A DNA stretch of 64,000 bases from Cymbomonas tetramitiformis (Eukaryota; Chlorophyta; Pyramimonadophyceae; Pyramimonadales; Pyramimonadaceae). Where the stretch lies: the NCBI GenBank assembly GCA_001247695.2, contig LGRX02033450.1, positions 32,611-96,610 of the forward strand, in the 5' to 3' direction. The notes under the pieces were generated by a model. The model did no database searches. It worked only from the letters and a program-made list of their open reading frames with translations, and was not told the origin of the DNA. The translations under genes and the position numbers were made by a program. Positions 10,701-18,571 of this stretch are shown piece by piece; the first letter of the stretch is position 1; every line of letters begins with the position of its first letter.

Positions 10701-13127
10701 CTGCCAGCTGTTCCAGCTGTTCCAGCTGTTCCAGCTTTTTCCTTTCGTCTGCCTTGGCCTGCGATGCATACAGGAACCCAACCAGTACTTATTCAGCTGA
10801 TTTCCCTTCCTCTTGTGCTGTGTTCGGACTGGTTCAGTGATGCAAGTGGTGGGGTTCCACTTTTCGTCTTGTGCCTGTTTTCGGAGCCGATGCCCAAGTT
10901 TTCTAGTCAGATTGTGTGTTCCTGTGCAGTTACCCTCTACGCCATATGCGAGGGGTCTCTTATCCCGTGAGGATGATTTTTCCCCGAGGGAACTTACCCG
11001 TGCTTTTTGCAGACGTCTGAACTCCGACAGCGTCTCTTCGTCGATCTCCATACCTCCCTCGCTGTCAGATGGCTCTCTCGCTTCTCGTGGCCGGCGTAGA
11101 TTTTTCTTAGCCGGCTCGGGGGTGCGTTGACCTTTCAGCAGCTTGGCCAGTGCGTTGTTGGAGTTGCTGAAGGACTTCAGTATTTCGCTGGAGATCCCGA
11201 GATGCTGCTTCTGGAACTCGCGGTTCTCTTCAGTGAGGTCGATCACGGAGTCCTTCACCTCGTCCACCTTGCTGGAGACCTTGTTCGTGGCCTCAACGTT
11301 GTCCGTGAAGCCGCTCTTACACGTGCCCTCGAGCTTCTCCACAGCTTTGCGGAGCTCGTTGATCGCCTCGTCACCGGCCCCGCCCTTCGCAACTTTCGCC
11401 CACTGGTTGGAGAGCTTGCTCTCCAGCGCCTGTACGATGTCCTCCGTCTGCTGCGCCCCCGCTGCTGGTGGCGCTGCCCTCCCTCTTCTGCCCTTAAACT
11501 TGTCTCCCGTGCGAGAAAAGTCAGAGTGCTGAAGGAGGTAGGAGCGAGATTTGTTGGGGAGAGAGAGACGGACCGTACGTCTGTCTTGCTTTCCCAGCCA
11601 CTCATACGCTGCTTCGCTGGCTAGCCCGGTGAAAAGATTGCCGCTTTTTGTGATTCTTACTCGCATATACGTTTCCGGCTTTGCTGGGTCAGTCCCTGGC
11701 CTCACCGTCGTCGCTGGCAGCGGCTTCAGATGTTCTGCTGCTTCGCCCAAGCCCGCCTGTGTAAACACCTCCTGGATGGCCGCGACTAAGTTCGGGAGGT
11801 CCGCGGCCAAGTTGATGGTGCTCCCCTTATCAACTACGATCACCTCTGTCTCGTCCTCGCCTCTGTTCGTTAGCGATGGTCTGATTCTCTGAACTGTGTA
11901 TTCCCCGAGACCCGGGAAGGCCAGCACCTTCGACTCTATGTTGTCAGCGGCCTCCTCCGTGACCGCCACCAGCCGTATGCTGTTGGTGTGTTTCTCCATG
12001 TACGCGGGCAGTCCCCGCGCCCCTTTGATTGCCGATTCAACAGAGGGCATACTGCGCAGTTGTTTTTCCAAGTCTTTGGTCGTGTGCCCACGCAGCTCTT
12101 CGCTGATTATGTGCAACTGTCGCTCCGCGTTGCCTGTCCTGGTCTGCCTCGGATGAAATACCCGTACCCTCGGGATGCAAACGTCTGCTGCTTGGAAGTC
12201 GTCTGCCCCCAGTGGTACGCAGTGAAGAGGTAGATGTGCCAGAGATGTCGCCAGCGCGGTGATGGCATATTCACTTTTTTCAAAGGTGAGATGAAACTCT
12301 GCTATCTTATCAGCATACCAGCGTAGCTGGGTTTTGCCGCTGCACAGAACCGGAGCGGTGTCAGGGAGGTCGTGAAAGTGTCGGATCGCCGACTCCAGGT
12401 GGCCGATGTACTGCTTCGCTGCTTTTGGCTCTTCCCGAAAGGGCCCCACCGTCACCTGCGGTCCCTTCTTGTGCATGCCAACTTCATCCTGCTCCTCTGA
12501 GGTGAGGTCGGTGCAATTCACTACCAGCTGGTAGCGGGTTCTGCCGTGCCCTGCCGGGAGCCCGTAAATAGTTTCCAGTGGGAAGCCTCGCTGGTACTTC
12601 ACGTTCCGCGCGTCCTCGTAGACGGTGGCCATGTACTCTGCCACCGCCTCCAGCGCCGTCATATCCGCGTCTGCTGCCCCCGCGGCCTCAATCAGTTTTT
12701 TCATATCTTCACCATGTGTGTCGCAGAGTTCTGGCATGGTCGCTCCGCCTGGGTACCCGTCGGTTCTCTTCGCTGACTGCGCTCTTATTTCCTTGATGAA
12801 CTCCTCGGTGTTCGCTTGGTCTGCTGATCCTCTTTCGTGCTCCATGAACCTGCTCGATTTTTCTTCTTGCCCCACTTGTTGGGGACTTCTTTCTCCGAAT
12901 TTTCGCACATTGCCGGCTTTCGTGTTGGCCATCTTAGGTTTTTCAGTGGCTGTACGACTTGTGTCTGGCTTGTTTGAGCAGGGGTGTCGGGCACTACATG
13001 CAAAGTACGGCGCTACAGATACGGACAGGGGAGTTTCGTGCACTGCAAATACGGGTTGGCGCACCTCATGTCTTACCTGTGTCGCCCCATCGCCATTGTT
13101 ACCGTTGTCTTGAAGCCCTGCGAGCAC
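7695..13127 (-). CDS. LINE ORF1 protein (very long)
   Basis: One frame of 1,810 codons, ending at 7,695 inside the insertion; without the insertion it would stop about ten codons past the 11-bp repeat. The first in-frame ATG of the track is at 13,127, and others follow downstream, so the true start is uncertain. Residues about 90-560 look like an ordinary folded protein. Residues about 590-690 are Lys/Glu-rich and likely coiled coil (ESKLSNQW to SSEILKSF). The rest is Asn/Thr/Lys/Arg-rich with a WNSWNSWNSW run (DNA 10,708-10,736) and a tandem block near residues 1,040-1,370. No CCHC finger or RRM was recognised. By position it is the LINE ORF1, expected to coat RNA. The low-complexity half may be open mainly because the sense strand is poor in T. 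Confidence 0.6.
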   Translation of the reverse strand: MLAGLQDNGNNGDGATQVRHEVRQPVFAVHETPLSVSVAPYFACSARHPCSNKPDTSRTATEKPKMANTKAGNVRKFGERSPQQVGQEEKSSRFMEHERGSADQANTEEFIKEIRAQSAKRTDGYPGGATMPELCDTHGEDMKKLIEAAGAADADMTALEAVAEYMATVYEDARNVKYQRGFPLETIYGLPAGHGRTRYQLVVNCTDLTSEEQDEVGMHKKGPQVTVGPFREEPKAAKQYIGHLESAIRHFHDLPDTAPVLCSGKTQLRWYADKIAEFHLTFEKSEYAITALATSLAHLPLHCVPLGADDFQAADVCIPRVRVFHPRQTRTGNAERQLHIISEELRGHTTKDLEKQLRSMPSVESAIKGARGLPAYMEKHTNSIRLVAVTEEAADNIESKVLAFPGLGEYTVQRIRPSLTNRGEDETEVIVVDKGSTINLAADLPNLVAAIQEVFTQAGLGEAAEHLKPLPATTVRPGTDPAKPETYMRVRITKSGNLFTGLASEAAYEWLGKQDRRTVRLSLPNKSRSYLLQHSDFSRTGDKFKGRRGRAAPPAAGAQQTEDIVQALESKLSNQWAKVAKGGAGDEAINELRKAVEKLEGTCKSGFTDNVEATNKVSSKVDEVKDSVIDLTEENREFQKQHLGISSEILKSFSNSNNALAKLLKGQRTPEPAKKNLRRPREAREPSDSEGGMEIDEETLSEFRRLQKARVSSLGEKSSSRDKRPLAYGVEGNCTGTHNLTRKLGHRLRKQAQDEKWNPTTCITEPVRTQHKRKGNQLNKYWLGSCMHRRPRQTKGKSWNSWNSWNSWQSLAPAEANALGADRSSLAEATSCIGPYSFEARKSPVYQKILVKQIPEVKSNSAKSKPAAGNSTSCLYSCTVLIGTQAAKPTTRHKCERVSSNIGTNCYHTVDMVAASNSIQYRGRAGTPGTRAAKNNIKHTMTLSSCSCNKIHYEIVNRIKATSRPPEASSPCTREVSSREHIQELPLGQEGNPKPTLRKISTNQPQRVKAMVSMTGKLLWGLYCKMADNIHTFRSNRQITAFSELLQELYVKIRSFVKTALTEQYFKETTEGQTQRHIEKNEVQIYGSKDGMMLQANVTRNRKKNAGSGEHAHWRDDGDSNNKKNPQDILNGNRRTATTRTAIWRKTRGNPNPKGAYLQKREVIGAHKSKIRRKYFTQGLQMAKYEREMKMNLNGRLWTFSELLQKLYVRIRSFVKTTPAEQYFKEATKSYAQRYMGKNEAQICCKKNGTTLQTCVTRNKENRVKPEEHAHRRNDRDNNNKRNPQDTLKGKRPITTACTAIYREMKGNPNPKGQYLQKKGGIGAHNNKIRRKNFAQSLQMVKYKQQMKMSLNGRHWIFSELLQELYVKIRSFVQMAQKGKYFEGTPIGYIRIRIEENEVQKCNKKGVRGQNERVTRNKGGSMGGGKHTRRRCVVSNGHEGNSRGTLMKAILTICVAATVLTKSNNGGRITPAQKPTQRVRVTACRETSRKVGTGMRKETPDRVRVTCLQKRDTAATTITRQATETRKGNEKMPKGEDNRSQGTTQEKPSKGPRWSATAEEREQRANLMRNLTYYLRANRQEHAYAHKRGRRYWSEHMKGKTCRWVQRTKYDRPQLVRSNQVVRQETRGRNHSRWGQKHSEICRMTKEDRSMARMVGAQLMTMQVTLDVLGALAERKEQEKPVTKSPQVMPQPEIMKGKPEVAHEKALGTGPDRKAVRVEDIGGHAAAELQPSHIGGGDMLERGNGRAVPQELHHARDIREGWKVKYVPSGPCARNTGRKPSGVNNHTRNKEKEKGLNYNVEWAFIGRRPF
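7761..7771. repeat. Right copy of 11-bp target duplication
   Basis: ATTTCTTGTAT, identical to 6,020-6,030. It marks the right edge of the insertion in LINE ORF2. Confidence 0.6.
7761..7897 (-). CDS. LINE ORF2 N-terminal fragment, cut off by insertion
   Basis: This frame begins at an ATG (7,895-7,897) inside the end of ORF1 and encodes about 42 residues before the 11-bp repeat at 7,761-7,771. The same 11 bases occur at 6,020-6,030. Joining the sequence at that repeat puts this fragment in frame with the protease-endonuclease-RT ORF and supplies the residues expected upstream of the C48 catalytic His. ORF1 in the neighbouring frame would then also end naturally just inside the 6,000s, giving an ORF1/ORF2 overlap. 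In the present arrangement the fragment reads into the insertion and stops at 7,712, so ORF2 is split. Confidence 0.65.
9025..10020 (-). repeat. About 470-bp tandem repeat inside LINE ORF1
   Basis: The phrase encoding FSELLQELYVKIRSFV recurs three times, with DNA anchors at about 9,045, 9,521 and 9,989. The spacing is about 470 bp and the copies stay in the same reading frame. The sequence between the anchors is also similar (EEHAH, NNNKKNPQD, GNPNPKG), so two full units and part of a third are present. Confidence 0.75.
10708..10738 (-). repeat. Short tandem repeat (tgttccagc) in LINE ORF1
   Basis: Three to four copies of a 9-bp unit, read on the minus strand as repeated WNS triplets. Confidence 0.7.
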
Positions 13128-13206
13128 AGTTAGTAGAAAAATTACATTTTTTAAAAAATCTATTTTAGAGCCCGCGGCCCGGAGAGAGGTGCACGCCTCA
13201 GGCGGG
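13128..13206 (-). other. LINE 5' leader / junction with viral DNA
   Basis: GC-rich sequence upstream of ORF1, ending at a switch to (AT)n at about 13,213-13,233 and then AT-rich DNA carrying viral genes. I place the LINE-PLV boundary here on composition alone. No target duplication can be tested because the LINE 3' end is outside the window. Confidence 0.4.
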
Positions 13207-13269
13207 TTCGCGAGACATATATATATATATATATTACATTATACGTTATAAAAAATTTAGCGGAAAACT

Positions 13270-13530
13270 TTAAAAAAAACATGTAGCATCTCTATAAACT
13301 TGTCCACCTTGTAACGCTCTTGTTACGCCATATATTACAAAAGTAGCATCATCAGTTGACTCGGGTAGTGCAAAAAATCGAACATCACATATATATTTAT
13401 TTCGATCAGTCGGAAATATATGTAAAGTTTTATCTTGGTCACCTGAACTTGTATCGTATGCTCCAATAATCATACCGGTTCCAACATTTATAGTTTCGCT
13501 TAAAATAAATTCTTTTCCGAAAGACGACAT
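13270..13530 (-). CDS. PLV hypothetical protein, 86 aa
   Basis: A short intact ORF in the PLV strand and composition, 11 bp downstream of the next minus-strand gene, so probably part of the same gene block as the capsid genes. It is predicted to be a small beta-rich protein (runs such as TLHIF, YICDVRFFAL, TFVIYGVT) with no membrane segment. It might be a small virion protein by position. I do not recognise its family. Confidence 0.6.
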   Translation of the reverse strand: MSSFGKEFILSETINVGTGMIIGAYDTSSGDQDKTLHIFPTDRNKYICDVRFFALPESTDDATFVIYGVTRALQGGQVYRDATCFF

Positions 13531-13541
13531 TGTATATAATA

Positions 13542-13856
13542 TTACACAAAGAAAGAATTTGCGGGTTTTAAAATAGGATTATTTAATGGATGTTCGGGAA
13601 AGGTAAACATTGAAGTTTTCAAAGTTGGTTTATCTCCATGTCCAAAAATAAAATATTTATATCCAGCTAAATCATTTACATTTGAAATTTTGGCTGGGGG
13701 TAAAGTTATGTCACTTATCGATTTACAAGGCAATTGTTGCATTGAAGGGGGTCTAAACCCGGGCATTTGCATTAGAGAAGGTGGTAATTCAGCTTTATTT
13801 TGACCTATACGTTCACCTAAACTTGTCGCGGAGTCATTTGGTTGAAATCGATTCAT
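13542..13856 (-). CDS. PLV hypothetical protein, 104 aa
   Basis: An intact minus-strand ORF starting at an ATG, 32 bp downstream of the capsid gene end. The N-terminal half is Pro/Gln/Met-rich (LPPSLMQMPGFRPPSMQQL); the C-terminal half is more ordinary. No known motif is seen. Its place next to the major capsid gene suggests a structural or assembly role, but that is inference only. Confidence 0.6.
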   Translation of the reverse strand: MNRFQPNDSATSLGERIGQNKAELPPSLMQMPGFRPPSMQQLPCKSISDITLPPAKISNVNDLAGYKYFIFGHGDKPTLKTSMFTFPEHPLNNPILKPANSFFV

Positions 13857-13888
13857 TTTTTAAATTATGTATAATAATAAATAAACAT

Positions 13889-15218
13889 TTAAACAATTAA
13901 TTCAATCATACGTCCTACACCTACACGCAAAACACTTGTACATGCACAAAATACAAACACTTCATTATTTGTTAATACTTCTTCAGTCGTATTTGTCCCT
14001 TGTGAAGTTTCAAGGTACATCATAGTATTAAGGCTGCGACTATCAAGACCTGATAAATTTCTTACGCCCATATCACTAGGCATATTTAAGCGAACCATAA
14101 AAGTGAAATACTGATTAACCCAATCTTCAAAAGAATTGACTTTGCAACCACATTTTGTCATGTATTGGTCGGCTTTCGCAACACACATCGAATTGAAATA
14201 TCCTAATGCATCGTTACGGCAATTTGGAATATAAAGATTATTTACATTAAATTGCGCACTTCCAACTCTTCCAGCTTTGAAGTCAAAGTAAATTGGTATA
14301 TAAGTAGGACCGATCTTATTGTCGATTTGCACAAGACCGCGAGATTTGGTTTGATAATCTCCTATACGTTGGGCAGCATATATTTCATCAATAGATTGAG
14401 AACTTAAACTAAAGCGTGTAGATTTACTCATACAATCATGACTAGATGTAAAAGAATAGTAATTTTTAAAAGGAATTTCAAGGTAGCCATCTCGTTTTAA
14501 TTTTGCATCCACAGCGGAATCATAGACCCCGTTTGCAAAAGTAATCGTTTCGATTGTAAAGTAAAGTTTTCGCAATATAAATTTACCACCGCAAATTAAT
14601 GCTTGCTGACCGGCGTCGGTCAAGGGTTGACCTAACCCCGGTATATTTTGCACCGCCCCTAAAACTTCCGGACCGTGCAAGTAAAAACGTATTTGTATTG
14701 GTGGTAGTAAGCTCGTGTCCAAATAGCTTGGTTCGCTTTCGCCTATAAATGAACGGAATTCTTGAATTATGTAAGGTCGAAATGCTTTATGATAATTTAA
14801 ATCTGTAACTTCAATTTCTTGATTTTGTAAAACTCTTTGATAACTAATTTCTTTATTTAAAGTAGTTTGTAAATTATCTAGAACCGTAGCTACGGTGCTA
14901 TAGCCATTAAAACCACTTTGGATTTGGATACCTCCGGCTGTAACTTCTACCCGAGAGATTAATTTGTCGAGTCCATTTGGAAGCAAGGTATTTAAAAAAA
15001 TCCGGTCCATTATCGACAATAACTTTATTTTGATTTGCTTGAGCTTCACAATGCATACTCAAGCTTTTCAAATTTATCAAAACATTTGACGGAAGATTTA
15101 ACGTAATTGTACTATTATTCGTAGCGGTATCTTGATTTGTAGTTTCGAGACGAAAATAATTCGTGCTATACCCTGAAACCTTTTGAAGTGCGCACGCAAG
15201 TGATAAGGGAAGACTCAT
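13889..15218 (-). pseudogene. MCP: PLV major capsid protein gene with one frameshift
   Basis: Two overlapping minus-strand ORFs, 14,907-15,218 (103 aa, N-terminal) and 13,889-15,049 (about 370 aa), make one protein of about 450 residues. The first starts at MSLPLSLACALQ. The second carries LPNGLDKLISRVEV and AGGIQIQSGFNGYS, a region I recognise from PLV double-jelly-roll capsid proteins, where a similar 'NKLI..VEV..GGI' stretch occurs near the N-terminus. The frame changes at an A7 run (14,994-15,000; T7 in sense), and one base fewer would join the frames. This is either a real lesion or a homopolymer sequencing error. It forms the icosahedral shell. Capsid identity is well supported; the exact family would need a profile search. 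Confidence 0.8.
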
Positions 15219-15257
15219 TGGTTTATATATAATATATTAGTAACATAAATAAAAGAA

Positions 15258-16255
15258 TTAAAATGCAGAAAGTTCTTTGATAATTAAAGACATTGAATAT
15301 GAAATAGAGCCGTCCCGTGCTTCCGTTGGGGAAACTAAAGGTATGGGTATATTTTTGGAGTCCGTCAAAATAAACTTTAATTCGGTTAATTGTGATCCTG
15401 AAATGTCAATAGCAAAATTGTTATTTGGATTTAAGAAATCTATAAAATTAGTAGTTAAATTTGGTAAAAGTATTTTAGCAAAAATATCACTAGCAATTAA
15501 AGAAGTGCTGCCACTATTAATTGCACTTAAATTGGTAGATTCGACATTATTTGTGGGCGAACTTGATATTCGTAAATAAAGAGCGTCATTCGTTTGTAAA
15601 TTACAAGGGTAGTAACTTTCAAATACCGTATCAGCTGTTTTTATGTCAAATAAATCAATTATTTGTGAAACATTTGATAAACCATTAGTCCGTCTATTTA
15701 CACGCCCACCTAAAATTTCGCCGGCGTCATTATATTTGCTTGGTCCTATAACTTTATTTTGTAATTCGGCTTGTAAGGGATTGTTTGCATCAAAATCATT
15801 TCTAACCGAAAAAGAAACAAATTTCATATTTAAAACTGCAACTGAAAAAGTAATTGTAATGTCTTTTTATAATCGACAGGGTCACCATTATATTTTACTG
15901 TTACCGTGCCATTTTGTGGGAAATTAAAACCTGATTCTGCAGATATTAAGATATTTCTAATATTGATTGACAAAAGAGCTTCTAATTGAGACAATTGAGT
16001 ATAATTTACAAAAGGAATTTGCACGGGGAACAATTCATTAGTATCGATTTTACCTATAAAGAATATTCCATTAAAACTATTTATAGTATACCATGTTTTT
16101 GCAGCGGAAAAAGAATTTAGCACAACTCGTAATTTGCTAGTTGCTCTATAATCTAGTAAAGCCGTAGGAACACTTACATCAAATCTTCTCGAATCACCTG
16201 CCGAATTTTCTTCACTATTTAAATATATAGTTCGTGATGAAAATACATTATTCAT
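15258..16255 (-). pseudogene. mCP: PLV minor capsid (penton) protein gene with one frameshift
   Basis: ORFs 15,830-16,255 (141 aa) and 15,258-15,827 (189 aa) read as one protein of about 330 residues. The N-terminus has RTIYLNSEENSAGDSRRFDV and the C-terminus LTELKFILTDSKNIPIPL. This pairing (an early 'IYLNSE..G....F' and a late 'F.LTD..G..I.L') is typical of PLV/virophage penton proteins. The switch of frame lies at a T5 run (15,864-15,868); one more base would restore continuity into MKFVSFSV, which here looks like an internal methionine and not a true start. It sits directly upstream of the major capsid gene, as is usual for the morphogenesis block. Confidence 0.72.
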
Positions 16256-16463
16256 TATCTATACTAATAAAAGATTGATTTTTAATATTTGCTTCCGTGT
16301 CCCTAATTTTTGGTTTAGAAATTTCGATATTTCCATTTGCTAATTCAGTGTAATATTCGGTTCTATTTAAGTAATCATCGACTATAAGTTCAATATGTGC
16401 TTTGGGAATATTTTTGAATATTCTTTCAGCTTCCACAATTAAAAGATCTTTTTCTATATTCAT
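16248..16463 (-). CDS. PLV hypothetical protein, 71 aa
   Basis: A small ORF starting at ATG and overlapping the start of the penton gene by 8 bp, which suggests co-expression. It is charged and mostly alpha-helical in appearance (ERIFKNIPKAHIELIVDDYL). No family is recognised. Confidence 0.5.
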   Translation of the reverse strand: MNIEKDLLIVEAERIFKNIPKAHIELIVDDYLNRTEYYTELANGNIEISKPKIRDTEANIKNQSFISIDNE

Positions 16464-16481
16464 TTTAAATCAAATGTTCTT

Positions 16482-16691
16482 TTATATATATATATATTTC
16501 TAATGAAGTAGAATTACCCCATAATAAATGTTTTGAGAGCGAACCGGGAGTATCACATTTGTTCCAAGTTCATTATATTTATGACGTTTAAGATAATTTA
16601 ATTTCCTTTTTGTATCTTTATTTGTAGTAAAATCTGTATATCCTTTTGCTCCAAAATGTACTATTTTAGAATTGTCAAAAAATGCCATCAA
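16482..16691 (-). pseudogene. Small virus protein of the FGAxGYxDFT type, frameshifted
   Basis: The ORF encodes FDNSKIVHFGAKGYTDFT, then Lys-Asp...Arg-Lys and YLKRH. I associate this signature with a short protein common in giant viruses and PLVs (recalled as DUF5754-like). The annotated frame then reads unconvincing residues to 16,500. A neighbouring frame from about 16,560 gives DTPGSLSKHLLWGN, the expected 'PG.LS..LLW' ending, and runs to a stop near 16,482. So a one-base indel near 16,555-16,565 splits the gene. Its function is unknown. Confidence 0.6.
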
Positions 16692-16768
16692 ATGTTTTTA
16701 CTTTTTTTGTTAGACTTTTTTATTTTTACAGTTTTGTATTTACAATTTGCCATTTTATATCATATATC

Positions 16769-17391
16769 TCACGGATTTATTACACCGACTTTTTTAGGTG
16801 TTGAACTATTTCCGTCATACTCGACATATTTAATTCCCTTTTTGAAATTACCTGAATTTATGTTTCTATTTTCATAACTTACTCCGGTTATAGGCGAAAA
16901 TAACTTTTTATCTTGCTTTTGTCTACCGGTAATTTTTCTAATTCTTTCCGTAATAGGGTCAAAACTAGGAACTTTGTCTATATTTTTTTCTCCGATTGGA
17001 TGTAATCCTAAATATTTCCGTAAATGATTATTTTCTTCTAGACTCTCTTTAATACCCATGGTATCCATAAAATCTGTAAAATTAATAGGGGGCGCTTCGT
17101 TTAACAATGCACCTTCTATTACACCTTGAGTCGTTCTAAAATAGTGTTCATTAGTCGAACTTGTGGATCGATAGTATCCAAAATAACCACCCATAATTGA
17201 ACCACCTATAGCATTTGCGAAACCAAATCCAGACCTTGCCGTGGAAACACGTTCGGTTTGTGGATAATTTTCGGTGTACATTTGTTCTATATCATGCAAT
17301 TTTAAAAGATCATTTTCAGTTCCCGGTTTAGGATTTATATGAATAATTTCATAATTAGAATTTGAATGTGGTTTAAGTCTTGCCGGTAAGG
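16769..17391 (-). pseudogene. PLV class-3 lipase-like gene, C-terminal part
   Basis: The frame is open from the Ngaro insertion point (17,391) to 16,769. The track start at 17,299 is only a TTG inside a longer frame. At the insertion boundary it encodes VSLPARLKPHSNSNYEIIHI, which continues the lipase domain whose serine lies across the insertion at about 22,938. The downstream part has a Gly-rich stretch (FGFANAIGGSIMGGYFGYY) that may contact membrane, then a polar tail. It is interrupted by the 5.4-kb retroelement and therefore not functional as it stands. Confidence 0.65.
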
Positions 17392-17549
17392 AAACTGATG
17401 GTTTTCTGATCAGTGTAGTATGACAGGCAGTATGACTGTCATACGGAGCAGATCTGAAAACTGAGGTTTTCTGATCAGTCGGAGGCCTAAGAGGCCAGCA
17501 ACGGACTGAGAGGGCCTCTTGCCGTGTTACTGTGATTGTGTGGACTTTC
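17392..17549 (+). repeat. Ngaro terminal repeat A1
   Basis: 158 bp matching A2 (21,974-22,131) apart from a few mismatches. It begins at the AAACT core and ends at GTGTGGACTTTC, after which the two copies diverge. It probably holds the promoter and leader. Confidence 0.92.
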
Positions 17550-17601
17550 GTAACACCGTAAGTTTTTCAGTGTATATTTTCAGTGTATATCGTATATCAT
17601 T

Positions 17602-18456
17602 ATGGAGTGGTTTACCGACCCGATTTTGTGTCAGAGACGGATTGATGATTTGCACGCGCAGCCAGCGTACGCGACCGCTTTTGCCGCTTTCCAAGATGGA
17701 GAGGACCTCTCGCAACCGCAAATGAAGTTGATTCGACAAATGGAGAGAGCGACAGCCCGACTTGCTGAGCTTAAGGGACTGTCGCAAGTAGCCTCAGGTG
17801 ACCGTAAGCGTCCGTGGGAGGCAGCAGTAGACCTCACTCAGCTTCCAGGGTCCGATCGCCTTGAATTGACCCGCAACGATGATGGTAAGGACAAGGGTCT
17901 CCGCAAGCAGTTTTTAGAGACCCAGCACCACTTCGTGGCACACTCAGCGTCGCAGTTGGCGCTTAATGACGCCAAGAAGGAATTGGAAGGTGTGGAGCTG
18001 CCTGAGACCGTCACTCTTGCTTTAGAATTCTTGTCTGAGACAGCGGAGAAAGGTGTGGTACGCGCCAAGGCGCGCGCTAAAATTTTGGCCTTGGTTTCGG
18101 ACAAAGGCCCTGAAGTGGGCTGGAAAATCTGCGAGAAACTAGAGCGTAAGTCGTACGCTGAGGATGACGAGGAAGACGAAAAGTTAATGCGCAAAGCTGA
18201 AAAGGAAGTTAAGGCAGAGAAGATGCACGCTGCGCAAGCTGCGGCTGCCAAGGGGCGAACGAAGGGCCTAGGCAGGGGTGCCTATGCTGTGTCTCGTCCG
18301 ACTTCTCCTGGAGCGCCTCCGCCACCGCCGCCTGTTCAGGCAGGACGTGGCAGCCAGCTCCAATGCTGGAATTGTAATGAATGGGGGCACCACCAAAACC
18401 AATGCTCGCAGCCGCGCCCAGCCGGCAGAGGCCGTGGCAGAGGCACGGACCGTTGA
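17602..18456 (+). CDS. gag: Ngaro gag protein with CCHC zinc knuckle
   Basis: 284 codons from ATG, 53 bp after A1. The N-terminal two-thirds is helical and charged with a KEVKAEK-type stretch. A Pro-rich linker (APPPPPPVQ) leads to CWNCNEWGHHQNQC (residues about 255-268), a CX2CX4HX4C knuckle, and then a basic Gly/Arg tail. It should bind element RNA and form particles. RT follows 115 bp downstream. Length and layout are normal for gag in this order. Confidence 0.85.
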   Translation: MEWFTDPILCQRRIDDLHAQPAYATAFAAFQDGEDLSQPQMKLIRQMERATARLAELKGLSQVASGDRKRPWEAAVDLTQLPGSDRLELTRNDDGKDKGLRKQFLETQHHFVAHSASQLALNDAKKELEGVELPETVTLALEFLSETAEKGVVRAKARAKILALVSDKGPEVGWKICEKLERKSYAEDDEEDEKLMRKAEKEVKAEKMHAAQAAAAKGRTKGLGRGAYAVSRPTSPGAPPPPPPVQAGRGSQLQCWNCNEWGHHQNQCSQPRPAGRGRGRGTDR

Positions 18457-18571
18457 ACTGTGAGAATGTAGAGCCACGATGGCTAGAACAATGTGCTTAG
18501 CGGAATGCTTTGCAGTTGAGGTGGAATGCCCAACTTAAATGTAACTTTTGGGGACGAAACCCTAAATTGTA

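Larger units (their letters stand above)
1..13206 (-). mobile_element. Giant LINE (non-LTR retrotransposon), 3' end outside window
   Basis: Minus-strand element read from about 13,206 down past base 1. ORF1 (7,695-13,127) is followed by an overlapping ORF2 with protease, APE endonuclease and reverse transcriptase. No LTRs were found, and the RT and endonuclease motifs are of LINE type. The sense strand is A-rich and T-poor from base 1 to about 10,950, then more GC-rich to 13,200. The right border is placed where GC-rich sequence gives way to AT-rich viral DNA just past 13,200. At over 11 kb without its internal insertion it is unusually long for a LINE. The 3' end, tail and TSD lie outside the window, so I cannot judge whether it is complete. 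Confidence 0.85.

Noticed and set aside
13889..16255. Virophage instead of PLV
   Set aside because: Capsid motifs and the lipase fit PLVs better by eye, and no virophage cysteine protease or ATPase is seen. A profile search could still change this.
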